From: Terrimesophilobacter sp036565765
GTDB lineage: Bacteria > Actinomycetota > Actinomycetes > Actinomycetales > Microbacteriaceae
Strand: one strand, 5' to 3'
NCBI RefSeq assembly: GCF_036565765.1
Contig: NZ_DATCXP010000209.1
Length of the DNA stretch: 14,729 nucleotides
Shown: positions 1 to 6,443 of the stretch, piece after piece
Numbering within the stretch: the stretch's first letter is position 1
Layout of the letters: every line of letters starts with the position of its first letter
Made by a program: the position numbers and the translations under genes
Notes under the pieces: generated by a model
The model's input: only the letters and a program-made list of their open reading frames with translations
Database searches by the model: none
What the model was told of the DNA's origin: nothing

Positions 1-1
1 C

Positions 2-103
2 GGATGGCGCGAGTGGTTCGTCCTGATTGCTGGTTTGATGGTGGGCATGATCGCCATCGCGGCCGCCATCGCCACCGGGCATTGGAACTTCATTGTCGGC
101 TGA
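2..103 (+). CDS. C-terminal end of a membrane protein (partial)
   Basis: The window opens inside this gene; only the last 33 codons are visible, ending at TGA 101-103. The reading frame starting at base 2 gives a segment with Trp and Phe at the membrane edge followed by about 20 hydrophobic residues (VLIAGLMVGMIAIAAAIATG) and a short tail HWNFIVG. This looks like a final transmembrane helix. The next gene overlaps its stop in another frame, which is typical of translational coupling and supports this frame as real. The family cannot be named from so little sequence. Confidence 0.6.
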   Translation, partial: GWREWFVLIAGLMVGMIAIAAAIATGHWNFIVG

Positions 104-605
104 TGTCGCGCCGACGCGGGACCTCCCGGATGTGGTCCTCATCGATGGCCGCAGCGGCTCCGGCAAGACCGAGCTGGCCCGCGCGATGGTGGTGGAGAAG
201 CCGGAACTGCAGCTCGTGCGCATGGACGATCTCTACCCCGGATGGGAAGGCCTGGAGGCCGGGAGCCGGCACGTGCACGACTTCGTGATCGCGGCATCCG
301 TGCGCCGCTGGCAGCGCTGGGACTGGGCGGCCGGCGAGCCCGCGGAGTGGCATGTGCTCGACCCCTCCCGCCCGGTGCTCATAGAAGGATGCGGGGCCCT
401 GAGTCGCGAGAATCGCGCGCTCGCCGCCTACGCGATCTGGGTCGAGCTGGACGAGCCGACGCGCAAGGCGCGGGCGCTCGCCCGCGACGGTGAGCTCTAC
501 GCGCCGCACTGGGACGACTGGGCCGCGCAGGAGGAGGCCTTCATCGCCCGGGAGAACCCGCGGGCGCTCGCCGACATCGTCGTCGACGGGCGCGAGATCC
601 TCTAA
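93..605 (+). CDS. P-loop ATP-binding protein, uridine-kinase-like
   Basis: This 170-residue protein has a Walker A loop GRSGSGKT at residues 19-26, preceded by a hydrophobic strand (VVLID). After it come a VRMDDLYPGW stretch near 43-51, as in nucleoside or uridine kinase-like P-loop proteins where an acidic pair follows the second strand, and a PVLIEG strand near 94-99. It is probably a small cytoplasmic kinase; the substrate is not evident. The only start in frame after the upstream stop that keeps the whole domain is TTG 93, overlapping the preceding gene by 11 bases; GTG 132 is a shorter alternative that still keeps Walker A. It ends 14 bases before the end of the convergent metallopeptidase gene. 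Confidence 0.8.
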   Translation: MSADVAPTRDLPDVVLIDGRSGSGKTELARAMVVEKPELQLVRMDDLYPGWEGLEAGSRHVHDFVIAASVRRWQRWDWAAGEPAEWHVLDPSRPVLIEGCGALSRENRALAAYAIWVELDEPTRKARALARDGELYAPHWDDWAAQEEAFIARENPRALADIVVDGREIL

Positions 606-619
606 GGCGGGGTCGGTGC

Positions 620-976
620 TCAGGCCCAGCCGAGTTCGTGGAGCTGCTCGTCGTCGATCCCGTAGAAGTGGGCGATCTCATGCACGAGCGTGACGTGGAT
701 CTGCTCCTTGAGCTCGTCGAGGTCGGCGCAGGCGTCGAGCAGGGGCTCGCGGTACAGGATGATGCGGTCAGGGAGCTCGCCGAACCCGTACTGTCCGCGC
801 TCGGTCAGGTTGACTCCGTCGTACAGACCCAGCAGGTCGAGGGAGCCGTCCTCCGGGCGATCCTCGACGACGAACACCACATTGTCGAGGCCGTCGACCA
901 TGTCATCCGGCAGCGCGTCGAGTTCCTCGACGACAAGCCGCTCGAACTCCTCGGAGTTCAGCTCGAGGTCACTCAT
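620..976 (-). CDS. Minimal zincin-like metallopeptidase (PF06262/DUF1025 type)
   Basis: The 118-residue protein carries the zinc protease motif HEIAH at residues 99-103, followed by the family's GIDDEQLHELGW ending, in which a Glu near 114 may be the third metal ligand. This C-terminal arrangement matches the minimal zincin family known from actinobacteria (the Acel_2062 type), whose substrate is unknown. No signal peptide is seen, so it is probably cytoplasmic. The ATG at 976 is preceded by GAGG six bases upstream, inside the DUF2017 gene, and overlaps that gene's stop by eight bases. It is last in the clpS operon. A longer open frame upstream is rejected because it reads DUF2017 out of frame. 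Confidence 0.9.
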   Translation of the reverse strand: MSDLELNSEEFERLVVEELDALPDDMVDGLDNVVFVVEDRPEDGSLDLLGLYDGVNLTERGQYGFGELPDRIILYREPLLDACADLDELKEQIHVTLVHEIAHFYGIDDEQLHELGWA

Positions 977-1436
977 CCACGGCCTCGACGAGCGAGTTCT
1001 GCAGGAAACCCAGCCAGTCGTACAGTTCCTGGAGGATGGTGTCCTGGCTCGGCGGCTGGTCTTCGCTCTCGATGCCGAGCCTGCTGGCAAGAGTGAGGCG
1101 GATGTCGGTGAGACAGCGCAGCCACGCACCGGCCTTCGCCGGGTCGAGTCTCAGCTCACCGGTCTCGACGCTGTCGGAGAGCGAGAGGATTACGATGTCC
1201 GCATTGGCGAGTTTGCGCTCTACCAGCCCGTCGGCGGTGAAGCGGCGAAACTCCGCGGAGGCGACCGGGTCATCCGGGTAGGCGTCGGGGAGAAGCCGGA
1301 TGACGGCGGGATCCCGACCGTCGCCGTCGCGGAGCAGGGCGGTGAGCTGGGCGGCGAGGTTCTGGAGCAGGAGTGCCTCGTCGCGGTCGATCGCTGCGAG
1401 CACGGTGCCGTCCGGTTCGCGCTGGAAGGCCCTCAC
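969..1436 (-). CDS. DUF2017 family protein
   Basis: The 155-residue product begins MRAFQREPDGTVLAAIDRDE, continues with a leucine-rich segment (LLLQNLAAQLTALL), then RLLPDAYPDDPVASAEFRRFT, and ends with a helical part containing WLRCLTDIRLTLASRLG. This is the pattern of the actinobacterial DUF2017 family, which is regularly encoded directly after clpS; its biochemical role is unknown. The GTG start at 1436 lies within a GTGA overlap with the clpS stop, so translation is probably coupled. It overlaps the metallopeptidase downstream by eight bases. The constant linkage to clpS suggests, but does not prove, a role in regulated proteolysis. Confidence 0.88.
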   Translation of the reverse strand: MRAFQREPDGTVLAAIDRDEALLLQNLAAQLTALLRDGDGRDPAVIRLLPDAYPDDPVASAEFRRFTADGLVERKLANADIVILSLSDSVETGELRLDPAKAGAWLRCLTDIRLTLASRLGIESEDQPPSQDTILQELYDWLGFLQNSLVEAVDE

Positions 1437-1729
1437 GCGTCCGCCCTGCCCAGCGTCGCCCACAGCCCGAAGTCGTGCATGGCCTCGACGTGGCGCTCCA
1501 TCTCCTCGCGCGGGCCGGTGGCCACGACCGCGCGGCCGGTGAGGTGCACCTGGAGCATGAGCCGTTCCGCCTCCGCCGCCGGGTAGCCGAAATAGCTGCG
1601 GAACACGTACGACACGTAGGACATGAGGTTCACCGGGTCGTTGAGCACGATCGTCACCCACGGGGTTTCCGGCGCGTGGTCGAGCGCGTGCTCGTGCTCC
1701 GTCACCGTCCGCTGGATCGTGTTCGCCAC
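1433..1729 (-). CDS. clpS: ATP-dependent Clp protease adaptor ClpS
   Basis: ClpS binds the N-terminal domain of a Clp ATPase and delivers N-end-rule substrates to the Clp protease. The 98-residue protein has the expected layout: a flexible N-terminal extension of about 22 residues, then the core strand with the ligand-pocket motif VLNDPVNLMSYV (residues 28-39), the long helix YVFRSYFGYP, the helix AERLMLQVHLTGRAVV with the conserved His62, and the C-terminal EMERHVEAMHDFGLWATL. The GTG start at 1729 has no useful Shine-Dalgarno, but a TAGGCT -10 element ends six bases upstream, which predicts a leaderless transcript. It heads a three-gene operon with DUF2017 and the zincin. Confidence 0.95.
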   Translation of the reverse strand: MANTIQRTVTEHEHALDHAPETPWVTIVLNDPVNLMSYVSYVFRSYFGYPAAEAERLMLQVHLTGRAVVATGPREEMERHVEAMHDFGLWATLGRADA

Positions 1730-1735
1730 ATCACC

Positions 1736-1741
1736 AGCCTA
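1736..1741 (-). promoter_or_regulatory. -10 element of clpS (leaderless)
   Basis: TAGGCT on the minus strand is separated by six bases from the GTG start of clpS, so transcription is expected to begin at or next to the start codon. No convincing -35 hexamer is seen. Confidence 0.55.
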
Positions 1742-1767
1742 TGGTCGTGGGCTCGGTTGGCACGTCA

Positions 1768-1835
1768 CGAATGTGCCTGGTTCGGACGAGAGGCCCCGCC
1801 GAGGCGGGCACACTCGCCCGAACCAGGCACACTCG
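1768..1835. repeat. Long imperfect palindrome between tRNA-His and clpS
   Basis: Two 23-base arms (1768-1790 and 1813-1835) are complementary except at two positions; within them TGTGCCTGGTTCGG pairs perfectly with CCGAACCAGGCACA. The tip contains a second perfect hairpin, CCCGCC-GA-GGCGGG (1795-1808). The whole could fold as a single rod-like hairpin of about 68 bases. No T-run follows it on the minus strand, so a standard intrinsic terminator is unlikely. A dispersed intergenic palindromic repeat or a transcript-end structure is possible. Confidence 0.8.
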
Positions 1836-1848
1836 CCGTTTGTAAAAA

Positions 1849-1880
1849 TGGGGTGATCGACGGGACTCGAACCCCGCGAC
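1849..1880 (-). repeat. Partial copy of the tRNA-His 3' end
   Basis: This 32-base stretch repeats the T-arm, acceptor strand, discriminator and CCA of tRNA-His (1941-1971), in the same orientation and 92 bases away. The first 24 bases are identical, then one extra C (an extra G in tRNA sense) precedes a shared GCGAC. The sequences diverge immediately outside. In tRNA sense it is followed by ATTTTTA (1843-1849). No D-arm or anticodon arm can be folded from the adjacent 60 bases, so it is not a functional tRNA. Confidence 0.9.
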
Positions 1881-1940
1881 CGCGGTCGAGCGGGCGCGCG
1901 TCGACTGGGTCGTGGCGCGCCCGTGTCGGGGCGGTCCATT

Positions 1941-2016
1941 TGGGGTGATCGACGGGACTCGAACCCGCGACATCCGGCACCACAAGCCAGCGCTCTACCA
2001 ACTGAGCTACGACCAC
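1941..2016 (-). tRNA. tRNA-His (anticodon GUG)
   Basis: A full cloverleaf can be drawn: acceptor GTGGTCG/CGATCAC, D-stem GCTC/GAGC, anticodon stem CTGGC/GCCGG with loop TTGTGGT giving anticodon GTG, and T-stem GCGGG/CCCGT with loop TTCGAGT. The discriminator is C73 and the preceding genomic base (2017) supplies G-1, both identity elements of tRNA-His. A CCA is encoded at 1943-1941. The body from 1944 to 2016 is 73 bases. It lies 42 bases downstream of orn on the same strand; whether it has its own promoter or is processed from an orn transcript is not clear. Confidence 0.97.
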
Positions 2017-2058
2017 CATGCGTGCCGGCGCACTATGGCGCGGCAACGAGTCACCATC

Positions 2059-2682
2059 CTAATACAGGCGCGTGGCGAAGTCCTCAACGACGGTCGAAGC
2101 GACGGTCTGCACCTGCTCCGTTGTCGGTCCCGGGTCCGCGACGAAGGCGGTCTTGCGGTAGAAATCGAGCTCGCGGATCGACTCGAGGATGTCCGCGAGG
2201 GCCCGGTGCCCGCCATCCTTGGCCGGGGCGTTGAAGTACACGCGCGGCAGCCAGCGCCGCAGCAGCTCCTTGATCGAGGACACGTCGACGTTGCGATAGT
2301 GCAAATGGGAGTCGACGCGCGGCATGTACCGGGCCAGGAAGGCCCGGTCGGTTCCGATCGTGTTTCCGGCGATCGGCGCCTGCTGAGCGAGCGGAACGAA
2401 CTTCTGGATGTAGCCGAGCACGGCCTGCTCCGCGTCCGCGAGACTCACGCCATCCGGTATCTCCTGGAGCAGACCGGACGACCGGTGCATTTCGCGCACG
2501 AACTCGCTCATGTTGTCGAGTGCGGCCTGGCCGGGCTTGATGACGATCGTGAAACCCTTGTCGAGAATCGTCAGGTTGAAGTCGGTGACGACCACGGCGA
2601 CCTCGACCAGTTCGTCGGTTCCGACATCGAGACCCGTCATTTCGCAGTCGATCCAGACGAGTCGATCGTTGCCGTTTGCCAT
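2059..2682 (-). CDS. orn: Oligoribonuclease
   Basis: Orn is a 3'-5' exoribonuclease that degrades two- to five-residue RNAs (nanoRNAs, pGpG) to mononucleotides in the cytoplasm. The 207-residue protein shows all DEDDh catalytic residues: D12 and E14 in WIDCEMTGLD, D112 in GNTIGTDRAFLARYMP, and H159 and D164 in GGHRALADILESI. The spacing is close to that of Escherichia coli Orn, with a C-terminal extension of about 25 residues. The ATG at 2682 is preceded by TAGACT-N6, so a leaderless mRNA is likely. The neighbour downstream on the same strand is tRNA-His. Confidence 0.97.
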   Translation of the reverse strand: MANGNDRLVWIDCEMTGLDVGTDELVEVAVVVTDFNLTILDKGFTIVIKPGQAALDNMSEFVREMHRSSGLLQEIPDGVSLADAEQAVLGYIQKFVPLAQQAPIAGNTIGTDRAFLARYMPRVDSHLHYRNVDVSSIKELLRRWLPRVYFNAPAKDGGHRALADILESIRELDFYRKTAFVADPGPTTEQVQTVASTVVEDFATRLY

Positions 2683-2688
2683 TATCCG

Positions 2689-2694
2689 AGTCTA
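2689..2694 (-). promoter_or_regulatory. -10 element of orn (leaderless)
   Basis: TAGACT on the minus strand lies exactly six bases before the orn ATG, placing the expected transcription start on the A of the start codon. Confidence 0.6.
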
Positions 2695-2780
2695 TCGCCG
2701 GGCACGGACAGCGAATTCTGGTCCCGTCAAATGCGAATTCTGTTCGTGCACTCGCCGCTCGGGCGTGGTAGTAAGAGAAC

Positions 2781-3059
2781 ATGAGCAGCGACACTCCCAC
2801 CCTCAAGCGTGGCGACGAGTACATCGTGATCTTCTCCGGCGGCCCGAACGACGGCCAGACCGGCAAACGGATCAGCACCGATGGAAGCTGGGATCAGGAG
2901 CTCACCGTGCTCACCGCGGTCGACGGCAAAGAGACGATGATCGATTACAACGTCGCGAGTTGGCGCGAGGTCGGCGGCCAGTATCACGTCACCTACACCT
3001 TCGACGCCTCCGACAGCGAGCAGGTCGAGGACCCCGTCGACCGTGGCGGAAGGCAGTAG
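2781..3059 (+). CDS. Small conserved protein of unknown function
   Basis: The 92-residue protein begins MSSDTPTLKRGDEYIVIFSGGPNDGQTGKRI, followed by alternating hydrophilic and beta-like segments (QELTVLTAVDG, MIDYNVASWREVGGQYHVTYTFDASDSEQ) and an acidic end. It has no signal peptide or membrane segment and no motif I can tie to a function; the composition suggests a small all-beta cytoplasmic protein. It is divergent from orn and lies before tRNA-Arg. The ATG is preceded either by the purine-rich AAGAGAA or, in a leaderless reading, by TAGTAA six bases away. Regular coding composition and absence of a better frame support it as real. Confidence 0.75.
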   Translation: MSSDTPTLKRGDEYIVIFSGGPNDGQTGKRISTDGSWDQELTVLTAVDGKETMIDYNVASWREVGGQYHVTYTFDASDSEQVEDPVDRGGRQ

Positions 3060-3105
3060 TTTTGCGGGCCGGTCGACCGGCTGGGGTATCGTTGAACGGC
3101 GTTTC

Positions 3106-3178
3106 GCCCTCGTAGCTCAGCGGATAGAGCAGGAGCCTTCTAATCTCTTGGTCGCAGGTTCGATTCCTGCCGAGGGCA
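3106..3178 (+). tRNA. tRNA-Arg (anticodon UCU)
   Basis: Cloverleaf: acceptor GCCCTCG/CGAGGGC, D-stem GCTC/GAGC, anticodon loop CTTCTAA giving anticodon TCT, T-stem GCAGG/CCTGC with loop TTCGATT, discriminator A. The length is 73 bases and CCA is not encoded. The anticodon stem is weak: GGAGC against TCTCT gives one C-U mismatch next to the loop (31-39) and a G-U pair at the other end. A possible -10 TATCGT is at 3087-3092. The next gene starts two bases after the discriminator base. Confidence 0.95.
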
Positions 3179-3179
3179 C

Positions 3180-4253
3180 GTGACCTGGACGAATACGCGG
3201 TTTACCCGACTGCTCGGCGTCGAACTGCCGATCGTGCTCGGCCCGTTCGGCGGCGCGTCGTCGACTGAACTCGTCGCGGCCGTGAGCGACGCGGGCGGCC
3301 TCGGCTCCTACGGCGCGTATGGACTGTCGGGGGAGCGCATCCTTGAGGTCGCGGCCGAGATCCGCGGCAAGACCGACCGGCCGTTCTCCCTCAACCTCTG
3401 GATCCCGCACGAGGGCAGCGACGACTACCGGCCGACCGCCGAGGAGTTCGCCCGGCACCTCGAGCCGCTCAAGCCCTACTTCGAGGAGCTCGGGGTGCCG
3501 CTGCCGGATCTGCCGGCGAGGCTGTTCCCGAGCCACCGGGAGCAGGTCGAGGCGCTCCTTCAGGCCCGGCCGGCCGCGTTCAGCTTCGTGTACGGTGTGC
3601 CGGATGCCGACATCCTGGACCGCGCCCGCGCGCTCGGCATCACGACCATGGGGACGGTCTCGACCGTCGAGGAGGCGGTTCTCGTCGCGGATGCCGGGGT
3701 CGACGTGGTCGTCGCCTCCGGACTCGAGGCGGGTGGGCACCGGGTCTCGTTCCTGAGACCCGCCGAGGAGTCCCTGATCGGGAATCTCGCGCTCGTCCCG
3801 CGGGTGGTGGACGCGGTGTCCGTCCCGGTCGTGGCGGCCGGCGGCATCGTCGACGGGCGTGGGACCGCGGCCGCTCTCACTCTCGGTGCGGATGCCGTGC
3901 AACTCGGAACGGCGTTCCTCGCGACCGACCAGTCCGCGGCGAGCGGCTTCCACCGCGAGAAGCTGTGGAGCGAGGATGCCGGCCTCACCGTGCTCACGCG
4001 CGCGTTCAGCGGACGGCTCGCCCGCGGCATCCCGAACGACTTCAGCCGGGCCGTGGATGGCGGAACTCTCCCGATCGCGCCGTTCCCGCTGCAGAGCTGG
4101 CTCCTGGGCCGCTTCAAGTCCGCGGCGATTGCACAGGGCCGCTCGGACCTGGTCTCGCTGTGGGCAGGGCAGAGCGCCCCCCTCATCCGGTACCACGACG
4201 CGACCGAACTCGTCGCCTCGCTCACCGCGGAGGCGAGTGCGCTTCTGCCGTGA
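3180..4253 (+). CDS. Nitronate monooxygenase-like flavoprotein
   Basis: The 357-residue protein belongs to the FMN-binding TIM-barrel family of nitronate monooxygenases (formerly 2-nitropropane dioxygenases), which oxidise alkyl nitronates. Seen in the sequence: N-terminal LLGVELPIVLGPFGG (11-25), AVSDAGGLGSYGAYG (34-48), the family motif GLEAGGHR with H187 (candidate catalytic His), VPVVAAGGIVDGRG (216-228) and GADAVQLGTAFLAT (236-249) for phosphate binding. The true substrate is uncertain, since the family also includes enoyl-ACP reductase-like enzymes. GTG 3180 is the only start that includes the first strand, because a stop lies upstream at 3141. It begins two bases after tRNA-Arg, so GAGGG of the tRNA acceptor is its only Shine-Dalgarno-like sequence. 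Confidence 0.9.
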   Translation: MTWTNTRFTRLLGVELPIVLGPFGGASSTELVAAVSDAGGLGSYGAYGLSGERILEVAAEIRGKTDRPFSLNLWIPHEGSDDYRPTAEEFARHLEPLKPYFEELGVPLPDLPARLFPSHREQVEALLQARPAAFSFVYGVPDADILDRARALGITTMGTVSTVEEAVLVADAGVDVVVASGLEAGGHRVSFLRPAEESLIGNLALVPRVVDAVSVPVVAAGGIVDGRGTAAALTLGADAVQLGTAFLATDQSAASGFHREKLWSEDAGLTVLTRAFSGRLARGIPNDFSRAVDGGTLPIAPFPLQSWLLGRFKSAAIAQGRSDLVSLWAGQSAPLIRYHDATELVASLTAEASALLP

Positions 4254-4338
4254 CTGCCATCGCCCGCGTGATTGGCCTCAACCAGAATCGGCGAGCCGGT
4301 CCGATACTGGACATACGGAATACATCGAGGAGGCACTC

Positions 4339-5310
4339 ATGGAATACACGCATCTGGGAAGCTCGGGCCTGACGGTCAGTCGAATCGCTCTGGGCTGCAT
4401 GAGTTTCGGCGACACCGCGCGCGGTTTCAACAAGTGGGCACTCGGTGATGAGGCGGCGGAACCGATCTTCCGGCAGGCCGTCGAACTCGGCATCACATTC
4501 TGGGATACCGCGAACGTCTACGGCTACGGCTCCTCCGAGGAGGTCGTCGGGCGTGCGATCGCGAAGTACACGCGCCGGGAGGACGTCGTGCTCGCGACCA
4601 AGGTGTTCTTCGCCATGCACGACGGACCCGGCGGTGCGGGCCTGTCGCGCAAGGCCATCATGGAGAACATCGACGCCTCCCTCCGTCGGCTCGGCACCGA
4701 CTTCGTCGACCTGTACCAGATCCACCGCTTCGACCCGGATACGCCTGCCGAGGAGACCATGGAGGCGCTGCATGACGTGGTGAAGGCCGGCAAGGCGCGA
4801 TACATCGGCGCCTCGTCCATGTGGGCCTGGCAGTTCTCGAAGCTGCAGTACACCGCGGAGCTGCACGGATGGACCCGGTTCGCATCGATGCAGAACCAGT
4901 ACAGCCTCATGCAGCGCGAGGAGGAGAGGGAGATGTTCGGGCTTCTCGCCGACCAGGGTGTCGGAAGCATTCCCTGGTCCCCGCTGGCCAAGGGCCTCCT
5001 GACCCGACCGTGGGACGGCGGGCACACCGCGCGGTCGGAGACGGATCCGCTCCACAGCAGGTTCTCCCGCGACGCCGACAAGCCGATCGCCGACGCGGTG
5101 CAGCACATCGCCGAGGCGCGGGGCATTCCCATGGCTCAGGTCGCACTTGCCTGGGTCCTGCGCCACCCCATGGTGAGCGCGCCGATCGTCGGTGCCACAA
5201 AACCTCACCACATCCCCGACGCCGTGGCCGCACTGGACCTCCACCTCACCGACGACGAGATGTTCGCCCTCGAGGAGTCCTATAGCCCGCGCTTGCCGAC
5301 CGGCTTCTGA
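4339..5310 (+). CDS. Aldo/keto reductase
   Basis: This 323-residue cytoplasmic NADPH-dependent oxidoreductase is of the AKR (beta/alpha)8-barrel superfamily. The catalytic tetrad is visible: D56 and Y61 in FWDTANVYGYG, K88 in LATKVFF and H129 in LYQIHRFD. The start MEYTHLGSSGLTVSRIALGCMSFG and the LALAWVLRHP/IVGATKP-like C-terminal cofactor region are characteristic of the YajO/YakC-like group of broad-specificity reductases. The substrate cannot be read from sequence. The ATG at 4339 has a strong Shine-Dalgarno GAGGAGG at 4327-4333, unlike most genes here. It lies 85 bases after the nitronate monooxygenase-like gene and may have its own promoter. The stop codon sits in the loop of a hairpin. 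Confidence 0.93.
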   Translation: MEYTHLGSSGLTVSRIALGCMSFGDTARGFNKWALGDEAAEPIFRQAVELGITFWDTANVYGYGSSEEVVGRAIAKYTRREDVVLATKVFFAMHDGPGGAGLSRKAIMENIDASLRRLGTDFVDLYQIHRFDPDTPAEETMEALHDVVKAGKARYIGASSMWAWQFSKLQYTAELHGWTRFASMQNQYSLMQREEEREMFGLLADQGVGSIPWSPLAKGLLTRPWDGGHTARSETDPLHSRFSRDADKPIADAVQHIAEARGIPMAQVALAWVLRHPMVSAPIVGATKPHHIPDAVAALDLHLTDDEMFALEESYSPRLPTGF

Positions 5311-5317
5311 GAAGCCG
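5301..5317. terminator. Hairpin with the stop codon as its loop
   Basis: CGGCTTC-TGA-GAAGCCG is a perfect 7-bp stem whose three-base loop is the TGA of the aldo/keto reductase gene. It lies between two convergent genes (the next ends at 5363) and may help end transcription, but no U-tract follows on either strand. Confidence 0.45.
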
Positions 5318-5362
5318 CAACCGCTCGGGATCCGACGTGCGCGGTGTCGCCTGCCGGGCGGT

Positions 5363-5989
5363 TCAGTGGTCCTCGCGCGGCGATCCCGGTGCGGGCTCCG
5401 CGGTCGCCGCGCCGGCGGTGGTGACCGGCCCCGTGCTTGCCTGCTGCGCCTGCCAGGCCCGCTGCTGTGCCACGAGATCCTGGTCGTTGAGCGACTCCTC
5501 GTAAGCCCAGGAGTCTAGGTCGTTCTTGAACAGCTTCTTCGCCCGTCCAGGATGCGCCTGCCACTCGATGAGTCGCTCACGGAACTCGGTGAGCGATTGC
5601 TCGGCCTGGAAACTGAACGAGACCGCATTCTTCTTGAGCTCGGCCAGCTGGTGCGTTGCCCAGTCCGCAGCCATGCCGGCACCGGCAAGGGGGAGGAGGC
5701 GCAGACGGATGTCGCATTCGAGCGCAACATGGTCGGCGTGCTGCTGTTCCGGCGCCGACAGGGCGTTCCAGTGGGCGGATCGGCGCGCGGCACCGATCAT
5801 GGCGATGACCGCCGCGGCCCGCTCGTCACGATCGTGCATGCTCACGATGCGCTTGGTCGCGCCTCGCCCGATGAGCGCAGCGATCACGCCCGCGACGAGG
5901 ATGGCCACCCCCGGCACGATCGCCGTGGAAACCACGTGCGAACCCGCATCGGAAGTGAACCAGTTCACGAGGTCGTCCCACCATTGCAT
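5363..5989 (-). CDS. Single-pass membrane protein of unknown function
   Basis: The 208-residue protein has a short aromatic N-terminus (MQWWDDLVNWFTSD), one transmembrane helix at about residues 19-41 (VVSTAIVPGVAILVAGVIAALIG), then a basic patch (RGATKR), indicating the C-terminal part is cytoplasmic. That part is helical and charged, contains ALSAPEQQHADHVALECDIRL and SLTEFRERLIEWQ, and ends in a tail rich in Ala, Thr and Pro (about 180-208). I do not recognise a named family. TAATCT-N6-ATG supports the chosen start and a leaderless mRNA. It is convergent with the aldo/keto reductase. Confidence 0.8.
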   Translation of the reverse strand: MQWWDDLVNWFTSDAGSHVVSTAIVPGVAILVAGVIAALIGRGATKRIVSMHDRDERAAAVIAMIGAARRSAHWNALSAPEQQHADHVALECDIRLRLLPLAGAGMAADWATHQLAELKKNAVSFSFQAEQSLTEFRERLIEWQAHPGRAKKLFKNDLDSWAYEESLNDQDLVAQQRAWQAQQASTGPVTTAGAATAEPAPGSPREDH

Positions 5990-5995
5990 GTCGGC

Positions 5996-6001
5996 AGATT
6001 A
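5996..6001 (-). promoter_or_regulatory. -10 element of the 5363-5989 gene (leaderless)
   Basis: TAATCT on the minus strand is six bases before the ATG at 5989, matching the spacing seen at orn, clpS, mgrA and msrA. Confidence 0.5.
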
Positions 6002-6071
6002 CCCCGGCACCGGGTGGACGCTCTGAATTCCGTCGCGAGTCTCGAAACCGCAGTGGAAACGCTTGCTCAAC

Positions 6072-6344
6072 TCAGCCGAACCTCAGGCAGTCGACCGCGT
6101 CCTCGAAGCTCCAGAACTCGCCGATGTTGATGAACCGCCTCTGCAGCGGGATGAGCCGCTTCGAGCGGTAGCGGCGGCCGCGCGGTTCGAGAAAGCTCTC
6201 GACGTAGCCGAGCACGTCGCCGTCGGGTCGGGTCACCCGCCAGAGTTCGTCGTGCAACTGGACAAGGGCAACGCCGCTGCGGGGTTTCGCGGTGCTGTGT
6301 GCCGGGTCGAGTGTCGAGGTTCCGGCGAAGTCGAAGGTGGTCAT
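6072..6344 (-). CDS. Small conserved protein of unknown function
   Basis: The 90-residue protein is rich in Arg and aromatic residues. A variable N-terminus (about 1-23) is followed by a compact beta-rich core: VALVQLHDELWRVTRPDGDVLGYVESF, then RGRRYRSKRLIPLQRRFINIGEFWSFEDAVDCLRF. No signal peptide or membrane helix is present. I do not recognise a functional family; the RRF-IGEFW-DAVDCLR end looks like a conserved domain rather than chance coding. The ATG at 6344 has a good Shine-Dalgarno (AGGAGA, five bases upstream). It lies about 100 bases downstream of the EamA transporter gene on the same strand. Confidence 0.75.
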   Translation of the reverse strand: MTTFDFAGTSTLDPAHSTAKPRSGVALVQLHDELWRVTRPDGDVLGYVESFLEPRGRRYRSKRLIPLQRRFINIGEFWSFEDAVDCLRFG

Positions 6345-6443
6345 CCGTTTCTCCTGGGGTGCGCCGGCCGCTTCTATTGGGACGGTCTCAGGGTAGGCGG
6401 GGCCACCGACATCGGGATGCCGCAGGGGCCGTATCGTGGCGCG

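Noticed and set aside
4..288. 94-codon plus-strand frame at the window start
   Set aside because: It overlaps two better frames (membrane protein tail and Walker A protein) and has Arg/His/Trp-rich shadow composition.
1849..1940. A second tRNA gene upstream of clpS
   Set aside because: Only the T-arm and 3' acceptor strand are present, with a one-base insertion; no D-arm, anticodon arm or 5' acceptor strand can be found.
3859..4338. N-terminal extension of the aldo/keto reductase (possible fusion)
   Set aside because: The extension reads the nitronate monooxygenase-like gene out of frame and gives a Ser/Arg-rich sequence; the real start at 4339 has a strong Shine-Dalgarno and the family's usual N-terminus.
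5955..5968. Palindrome GTGAACCAGTTCAC as an operator or ECF site
   Set aside because: It lies inside the 5363-5989 coding sequence at residues around VNWF, and the bases 16 after TGAACC do not give CGT, so a chance match is more likely.
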